From: Sphingomonadaceae bacterium
GTDB taxonomy: Bacteria > Pseudomonadota > Alphaproteobacteria > Sphingomonadales > Sphingomonadaceae
Direction of reading: 5' to 3'
DNA length: 9,135 nucleotides
Assembly: GCA_013821585.1 (NCBI GenBank)
Contig: JACDGO010000056.1
Coordinates: 1-9,135, forward strand
Below the pieces are notes generated by a model, which ran no database searches, was not told the DNA's origin, and saw only the letters and a program-made list of their open reading frames with translations. Numbering within the stretch: position 1 is the stretch's first letter; each line of letters begins with the position of its first letter. This document shows positions 5,475 through 9,135 of this stretch, one piece after another. Position numbers and translations under genes: made by a program.

Positions 5475-6641
5475 TCAGCCGCCTTCGCCAAGCCAGTCGT
5501 TCAGCCCGTCGCTTCCGTTCTCGCCGAGGCGCGGCGGCGCGGCGCGCATCGTCGCCGGTGTCGCGGACAGCTTCGCGGGAAAGGCGACGCTCGGTACCGC
5601 GCCACCGTCGCGGGCGAACGCGTGGATCGCGCCGCGCGCTTTCACGAACGGGTCTTCGAGGATTTGGCCGATGTCGTTGACCGGTCCGGCGGGCACGCCC
5701 GCCGCGATCAGCGCCTCGCTCAGGCGCACCGAGTTCCAGTCGCTGAAAATCTCCTGCAACCGCGCTTCGAGCGGCGCGCGGTTGACGACGCGCGCGCCGT
5801 TGGTCGCGAAGCGTTCGTCGACCGCGAGATCGTCCGCGCCGAGCACACGGCACAGGGTGCGGAACTGCCCGTCGTTGCCGACCGCGACGACGATCGCGCC
5901 GTCAGACGTCTCGAACAGCCGGTAGGGGACGACGGTCGGGTGGGCATTGCCCATCCGCATGGGCGCGACGCCGCCGACGAGGTAGGAGAGCGCCTGGTTG
6001 GCGAGCATCGCGATCTGCGTGTCGAGCAGCGAGATGTCGATGTGCTGGCCTTCGCTGGTGCGCTCGGCGTGGCGCAGCGCCATCATGATCGCGATCGTCG
6101 CATTGAGGCCCGTTGAGAGGTCGGCCATCGCCACGCCGACCTTCAGAGGCGGGCCGTCGGCTTCACCGGTTATGCTCATCAGCCCGCCCATCGCCTGGAC
6201 AACGAAGTCGTAACCGGGCCGCGCGGCATAGGGACCGGTCTGGCCGAAGCCGGTGATCGAGCAATAGACGAGGCGCGGGTTGACCGCCCTAAGCGCCGGC
6301 CAGTCGAGCCCGTAGCGCGCGAGCCCGCCGAGCTTGAAATTCTCGACGAGGATGTCGGCCTTCGCCGCGAGCCGCCGGACGAGCGCCGCGCCTTGCGGGT
6401 CGGCGAGGTCGACCGCGAGCGACCGCTTGTTGCGGTTGCACGAGAGGTAATAGGCGCTCTCGCCGTCGAGCCACGGCGGACCCCAGGCGCGCGTGTCGTC
6501 GCCGCGCCCCGGCGCCTCGATCTTCAGCACATCGGCGCCGAAATCGCCGAGGATCTGCGTGCACCACGGCCCCGCGAGCACGCGCGACAGGTCGAGCACG
6601 CGAATTCCCGCGAGCGGCGCCTGTTCGGTCGGTTCGGTCAA
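5475..6641 (-). CDS. Class III CoA-transferase (CaiB/BaiF family)
   Basis: A 388-residue family III CoA-transferase, which moves CoA between carboxylic acids through an aspartyl-CoA anhydride. Hallmarks: LAGIRVLDLSRVLAGPWCTQ (10-29), GADVLKIEAPGRGDDTR (35-51), SCNRNKRSLAVDL (67-79), ADILVENFKLG (95-105), YCSITGFGQTGPYAARPGYD (126-145), and the catalytic Asp in VGVAMADLSTG (D174, equivalent to D169 of formyl-CoA transferase). Full length for the family. The LKVGVAMADLSTGLNAT and RMGNAHPTVVPY segments recall the succinate-hydroxymethylglutarate/dicarboxylate branch, but the substrate is uncertain. No ATG or GTG is in frame near the homology start; the TTG at 6641-6639 (MTEPTEQ) is the best start. 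The frame stays open far upstream across the divergent MFS gene, which is a GC-rich shadow. Confidence 0.85.
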   Translation of the reverse strand: MTEPTEQAPLAGIRVLDLSRVLAGPWCTQILGDFGADVLKIEAPGRGDDTRAWGPPWLDGESAYYLSCNRNKRSLAVDLADPQGAALVRRLAAKADILVENFKLGGLARYGLDWPALRAVNPRLVYCSITGFGQTGPYAARPGYDFVVQAMGGLMSITGEADGPPLKVGVAMADLSTGLNATIAIMMALRHAERTSEGQHIDISLLDTQIAMLANQALSYLVGGVAPMRMGNAHPTVVPYRLFETSDGAIVVAVGNDGQFRTLCRVLGADDLAVDERFATNGARVVNRAPLEARLQEIFSDWNSVRLSEALIAAGVPAGPVNDIGQILEDPFVKARGAIHAFARDGGAVPSVAFPAKLSATPATMRAAPPRLGENGSDGLNDWLGEGG

Positions 6642-6707
6642 GCTGGCATCCCGCGCGGCGATTTCGCAGGTCTCGCGGTTTTGCTCAAGCGGTGTAAGGC
6701 GGGCCGC

Positions 6708-7820
6708 GTGACAGCACACGCCGCCTGCGACGCGGGCCAAGCCGCGCGAGACCGCCCTGCGAGCAAGGCGAAGCGGCCGCGGCTGGTGCTCGTCACCTGC
6801 ATCCTCGCGTCGAGTCTCGCGTTCATCGACGGATCGGTGGTCAATGTCGGCCTGCCCGCGATCGGGGCCGCGCTCCACGCGAAGGCGGCCGACCTGCAAT
6901 GGCTGGTCAACGCCTATCTGCTGCCCTTGAACGCACTTCTGCTCCTCGGCGGCGCGGCGGGCGACCGCTTCGGCAAGCGCAATTTGCTCCTCGGCGGAAC
7001 CGCGCTGTTCGCGCTCGCCTCGGTGCTGTGCGCGCTTGCGCCGAGTCTGCCGTTGCTGCTCGCCGGGCGCGCTCTGCAAGGGATCGGCGCGGCGCTGCTC
7101 ATGCCGAACAGCCTGTCGATTCTGGGGAGCAGCTTCGCGGGCGAGGAAAAGGGGCGCGCGATCGGCATCTGGGCCGCGGTCGGCGCGGCGGCGGCGGCGG
7201 TCGGGCCGGTGCTCGGCGGCTGGCTGATCGACGTCGCCGGGTGGCGGACGATCTTCACCATCAACCTGCCCGTCGCCGTCGCCGCGATCGTCATGGCGTT
7301 GATCGCCGTTCCCGAGCCGAAGTCGCGCGAGCACGCGCCCGTCGATGTGTTGGGTGCTCTACTTGTGACTGCGGGGCTTGGCGTCGCGACCTGGGGGCTG
7401 ACAATGGGCTCGGGCGCGGCGGGATGGACGACGGCCGCGATAGCGGCGGCGGCGGGGGGCGCCCTGCTGCTCGCGTCGTTCCTCTGGGCGGAGCGGCGCG
7501 CGGGCGACCGTGCGATGATGCCCCTCGCATTGTTCGGCTCGCGCGATTTCGTCGGGCTCTCGCTGCTAACGTTGCTGCTCTACGGTGCGCTCGGCGGGCG
7601 TTTTCTCGGCGAAGGCATTGTGCTGCGTAATTTCGGGCATGACCCGGAAGGGATTGCGATCCACGTCGAAACTGATCGCGAGGTCGGTATGGAAAAGTAT
7701 GATTGCCTCGGCGTTCTAATGACCCGGATCGATCGCCCAATAAGCTTGGATGTGACGAGGCGCGGCACGCGAGTGCGTGGAAATGCCAAGCTTGCTTATC
7801 GGCAGGGCGTCATTTTCTGA
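6708..7820 (+). pseudogene. DHA2-type MFS drug transporter, 3' truncated, with an unrelated 73-codon tail
   Basis: The first 297 codons are a 14-helix-type (DHA2) major facilitator antiporter: motif D1 AFIDGSVVNVGLPAIG (38-53), motif A GGAAGDRFGKRN (81-92), RALQGIGAALLMPNSLSIL (121-139), motif C AVGPVLGGWL (164-173), WRTIFTINLPVA (179-190), then MPLALFGSRDFVGLSLLTLL and LYGALGG (271-297). A full member has roughly 450-520 residues, so about a third, including the last helices, is missing. After GG the frame continues into RFLGEGIVLRNFGHDPEG and ends at 7820 with no MFS resemblance and no transmembrane character. The GTG at 6708 has aagg nine bases upstream. The protein is very probably non-functional as a pump; it diverges from the CoA-transferase, 66 bp apart. 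Confidence 0.8.
7599..7820 (+). other. Low-GC foreign tail fused in frame to the broken MFS gene
   Basis: These 73 codons follow the MFS break point. The translation (RFLGEGIVLRNFGHDPEG..., ending ...NAKLAYRQGVIF) is soluble, of mixed charge, and looks protein-like, but I recognise no family. A separate gene could begin at ATG 7689 (MEKYDCLGVLMTRIDRPISL, 43 codons). By hand count GC is 65 of 120 bases at 7621-7740, against 49 of 60 at 7441-7500. Best read as the 3' end of another gene joined by deletion or insertion; function unknown. Confidence 0.5.
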
Positions 7821-7957
7821 TCGTCCGCTTACGTGCACTTTCACCCGAAAGCGGACCGTCGCAAAACCACCAGGTTGAGGCGTTCGCACTGGCAATCGAC
7901 ACCGGATCAAAGCGGCCAGTCGGGAGTCGCCCCACCTGCGGACATTGGCGTGAACGG
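7821..7957. other. Non-coding stretch with an inverted repeat and the left copy of a degenerate repeat
   Basis: No gene seen. It contains gtccgctt (7823-7830) and aagcggac (7849-7856), an exact 8-bp inverted repeat with an 18-base loop that starts two bases after the tail's stop, and the left copy of the direct repeat flanking the kinase gene. Scattered gcggac words give it the look of the degenerate intergenic repeats common in sphingomonad genomes; that resemblance is from memory. Confidence 0.45.
7845..7920 (+). repeat. Left copy of degenerate direct repeat flanking the kinase gene
   Basis: The core cggatcaaagcggccagt (7903-7920) matches 8877-8894 at 16 of 18 positions, and extending to 7896 gives 20 of 25, all differences being transitions. 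Weaker similarity (gcggacc...gcaaaaccacc at 7851-7872 versus 8823-8844) suggests the repeat is about 75 bp long. After 7920 this copy continues on, unlike the right copy. Confidence 0.6.
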
Positions 7958-8800
7958 TCATTGAGCCAACTTCCGCACGCGACCCAGCTGGTACTGGGCT
8001 GCTTCGCGGACCTCGGCGCTGCGGGAAAGATCGGCCCAGCACCAGATTGCGACGCACACGCTGCGCAAGTCCGCATAGCGTCTGGTGAGTTCTTGGTCGG
8101 CGTCGCCAAAATGCGACCACGCAGTAGATGGCAGGCAAGCGATGTCATATTCGCGAGGACCAACACACGCGTCCTCGAAATCCACCCAGAGGGGCGATTG
8201 TCCGCCGAGCAACAGATTACCGAGGTGAGCATCGCCGTGCAGGGGGACCCACTCTTTGGCCGTCCCTTCGACTTCGTCACGAAGGCGGCGGAATTGCGTC
8301 TTTAGGAGACCCGTGTCGTGGGCGCCAAGCGCCGCAGACGTGCCATCTGCGGCAAGGACAGTCCAACAATGATCGAGGGCCTGCGTATAGACCGGCAGTT
8401 CGCCACGATAATCGCACAATGCCAGATGAACCGATTCCAGTGTCACTGCCGCGAGCGCCGCATCGGCTTCCACTGCCGCCCGCCCATGTTCCACATAGGG
8501 CCATAATGACACGACAGATGACTCAGCGATGTGTGGGCCCGCCAAGTCCCGGAGAGGCGCGAGCGCCGGGGCGCCACGATCAGCGAGGTGGGATGCAACC
8601 GCGATTTCCCCCGTCGCCGTCTGCCGCGCCTGGTCGATCGGCTCGGAGGATTGAACTCTCGCCACGATCCTGAGGGGCGAAGCCAGGAGCGTGGTATGAT
8701 GCCCCACCTTGAGAACAGCGGGGGTGACCTCGCCAAGACCGAGATCTCGAAATAGCGTTGAGACTAATTCCATTTCATCTTGGGGGGATGGCCGGGGCAT
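7958..8800 (-). CDS. Aminoglycoside phosphotransferase (APH) fold kinase
   Basis: A 280-residue protein of the APH/choline-kinase family, which transfers phosphate from ATP to small hydroxylated substrates; members include antibiotic-modifying enzymes and many metabolic kinases. Visible motifs are the catalytic loop VPLHGDAHLGNLLL with H188, catalytic D190 and N195, and the metal-binding WVDFEDACVGPREYDIACLP with D207 as DFG equivalent. The N-lobe ELVSTLFRDLGLGEVTPAVL is followed by LRIVARVQ, where R or K may contact ATP. The substrate cannot be predicted, so resistance is not claimed. ATG 8800 is chosen; a GTG at 8857 is open in frame but lies inside the flanking repeat, and ATG 8773 is another option. 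None has a good ribosome binding site. The gene is less GC-rich than the genes to its left, and repeats and an IS remnant flank it, suggesting acquisition. Confidence 0.8.
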   Translation of the reverse strand: MPRPSPQDEMELVSTLFRDLGLGEVTPAVLKVGHHTTLLASPLRIVARVQSSEPIDQARQTATGEIAVASHLADRGAPALAPLRDLAGPHIAESSVVSLWPYVEHGRAAVEADAALAAVTLESVHLALCDYRGELPVYTQALDHCWTVLAADGTSAALGAHDTGLLKTQFRRLRDEVEGTAKEWVPLHGDAHLGNLLLGGQSPLWVDFEDACVGPREYDIACLPSTAWSHFGDADQELTRRYADLRSVCVAIWCWADLSRSAEVREAAQYQLGRVRKLAQ

Positions 8801-8809
8801 GCGTAGGAT

Positions 8810-8828
8810 GTCTGCGCGATATGCAGAC
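8810..8828. repeat. Short inverted repeat upstream of the kinase ATG
   Basis: gtctgc (8810-8815) and gcagac (8823-8828) are exact reverse complements around a 7-base spacer, centred about 19 bp upstream of the ATG at 8800. It could be an operator half-site pair or a small hairpin in the leader; nothing else supports a role. Confidence 0.3.
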
Positions 8829-8894
8829 CTTTTGGCAAACCACCCGCCTATCGTCACTCACTCTTGGATTCGGCGTCGGATCGAAGCGACCAGT
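8815..8894 (+). repeat. Right copy of degenerate direct repeat, cut by the IS end
   Basis: Partner of the copy at 7845-7920, in the same orientation. Its core cggatcgaagcgaccagt (8877-8894) ends exactly where the IS3-type terminus tgacatgctcccc begins, whereas the left copy goes on past this point. The copy overlaps the 5' extension of the kinase frame, which argues against the GTG start at 8857. Confidence 0.6.
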
Positions 8895-9071
8895 GACATG
8901 CTCCCCTTTTCTCCTCCACTCATAAGTAGAGTCCGGGGGTGCCAGGAGGCCCTGGCGGGTGGGGTTGCACAACCCGCGTGGCAGCATCGGCGGGCGTCAG
9001 CCCGCCTATTCCGCTATGCGGCCGCACATGGTTGTAGTCGTCGCGCCAGCCGCGCAGGTGCTGTCATGTCT
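8894..9071 (-). mobile_element. Remnant of an IS3-family insertion sequence, 3' end only
   Basis: Holds the last 47 codons of an IS3-type transposase reading leftwards and, after its stop, about 26 bases ending in a candidate terminal repeat (tgacatgctcccctttt on the plus strand from 8894). The left boundary coincides with the end of a flanking repeat copy. The right boundary lies near 9064-9071, where transposase homology stops. No second terminal repeat is in the window, so the element is truncated, not merely interrupted by the window edge. Confidence 0.6.
8920..9063 (-). pseudogene. IS3-family transposase OrfB, C-terminal fragment
   Basis: Forty-seven codons plus a TGA stop at 8922-8920. 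The translation QHLRGWRDDYNHVRPHSGIG followed by GLTPADAATRV is the standard C-terminal end of the integrase-type (DDE) domain of IS3-family OrfB, where the W-x-x-D-Y-N-x-x-R-P-H-S motif follows the catalytic Glu. The catalytic D, D and E would lie upstream and are absent. Immediately upstream in frame is a TGA (9066-9064), and no transposase-like translation appears in any frame of 9064-9135. The fragment cannot be active. Confidence 0.8.
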
Positions 9072-9135
9072 GGACGGCGCCCTGCGATCAAGGGTGATAT
9101 TGGGTTCGTCGACGGTCGCGGGTGCGGTCATGTCT
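9053..9135 (+). repeat. 19-bp near-perfect direct repeat, 64 bp apart, at the window end
   Basis: cgcaggtgctgtcatgtct (9053-9071) and cgcgggtgcggtcatgtct (9117-9135) agree at 17 of 19 positions. The first copy spans the point where the transposase frame breaks. The second reaches the last base, so it may extend further. Read on the minus strand both copies contain ATGAC(A/C)GCACC, and the second opens a frame MTAPATVDEPNITLDRRAPS that runs into the transposase region out of frame. Confidence 0.55.

Noticed and set aside
6393..6707. Upstream extension of the MFS frame.
   Set aside because: It is antisense to the CoA-transferase, lacks MFS features, and the GTG at 6708 has a ribosome binding site.
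6642..7334. A 231-codon upstream extension of the CoA-transferase frame.
   Set aside because: It lies wholly antisense to the MFS gene, is low-complexity Arg/Asp/Gln, and family homology starts only at about 6640.
7958..8800. Calling the kinase an aminoglycoside resistance enzyme.
   Set aside because: Only the general APH catalytic motifs are visible; most such proteins in environmental bacteria have other or unknown substrates.
8801..8857. Nineteen-residue N-terminal extension of the kinase from a GTG at 8857.
   Set aside because: The GTG lies inside the right copy of the flanking repeat, and the added residues look unlike the family. Kept only as an alternative.
1..9135. CRISPR array, tRNA or rRNA genes.
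   Set aside because: No regularly spaced repeats and no cloverleaf or rRNA-like sequence were seen on either strand.

Overview
The window looks like a piece of an alphaproteobacterial chromosome, most likely from Sphingomonadales (Sphingopyxis/Novosphingobium-like). The basis is very high GC, an ABC exporter that matches my memory of Novosphingobium Atm1 over its whole length, a DUF4893 lipoprotein, a short PilZ protein and a SWIB-domain protein, all of which fit that order. Genus is an inference.

Region 1 (1-2609, all minus strand). In transcription order: an Atm1-type ABC half-exporter, a MazE-like antitoxin, a PemK/MazF toxin, and the start of recQ, which runs off the window. Antitoxin, toxin and recQ are joined by two 4-base stop/start overlaps, so they form a tight toxin-antitoxin-helicase operon. 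A perfect 14-bp palindrome sits just upstream of the antitoxin and is a good candidate for its autoregulatory operator.

Region 2 (2776-5471). Small house genes: a 77-residue predicted secreted protein (minus); diverging from it, an exported PrxQ-like peroxiredoxin, a single-domain PilZ protein and a 57-residue single-pass membrane protein (plus); converging on these, a SWIB protein (minus); and a DUF4893 lipoprotein (plus).

Region 3 (5475-7598). A class III CoA-transferase (minus, TTG start) diverges from a DHA2-type MFS transporter (plus). The transporter is broken: recognisable MFS sequence stops near residue 297, at about 7598, and is replaced in frame by an unrelated 73-residue tail.

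Region 4 (about 7599-9135). This reads as an accessory segment. Base composition falls from 49/60 GC (7441-7500) to 65/120 (7621-7740). It holds the unknown tail, an aminoglycoside-phosphotransferase-fold kinase (minus) bracketed by degenerate direct repeats, and the 3' end of an IS3-family insertion sequence. The right-hand repeat copy stops exactly where the IS terminus begins. The IS transposase is itself cut off after 47 codons, at the edge of a 19-bp near-perfect direct repeat that recurs at the window end. The most plausible history is capture of a kinase gene together with its flanking repeats, loss of the 3' half of the MFS gene, and later IS insertion and decay.

No rRNA, tRNA, CRISPR array or riboswitch was seen.
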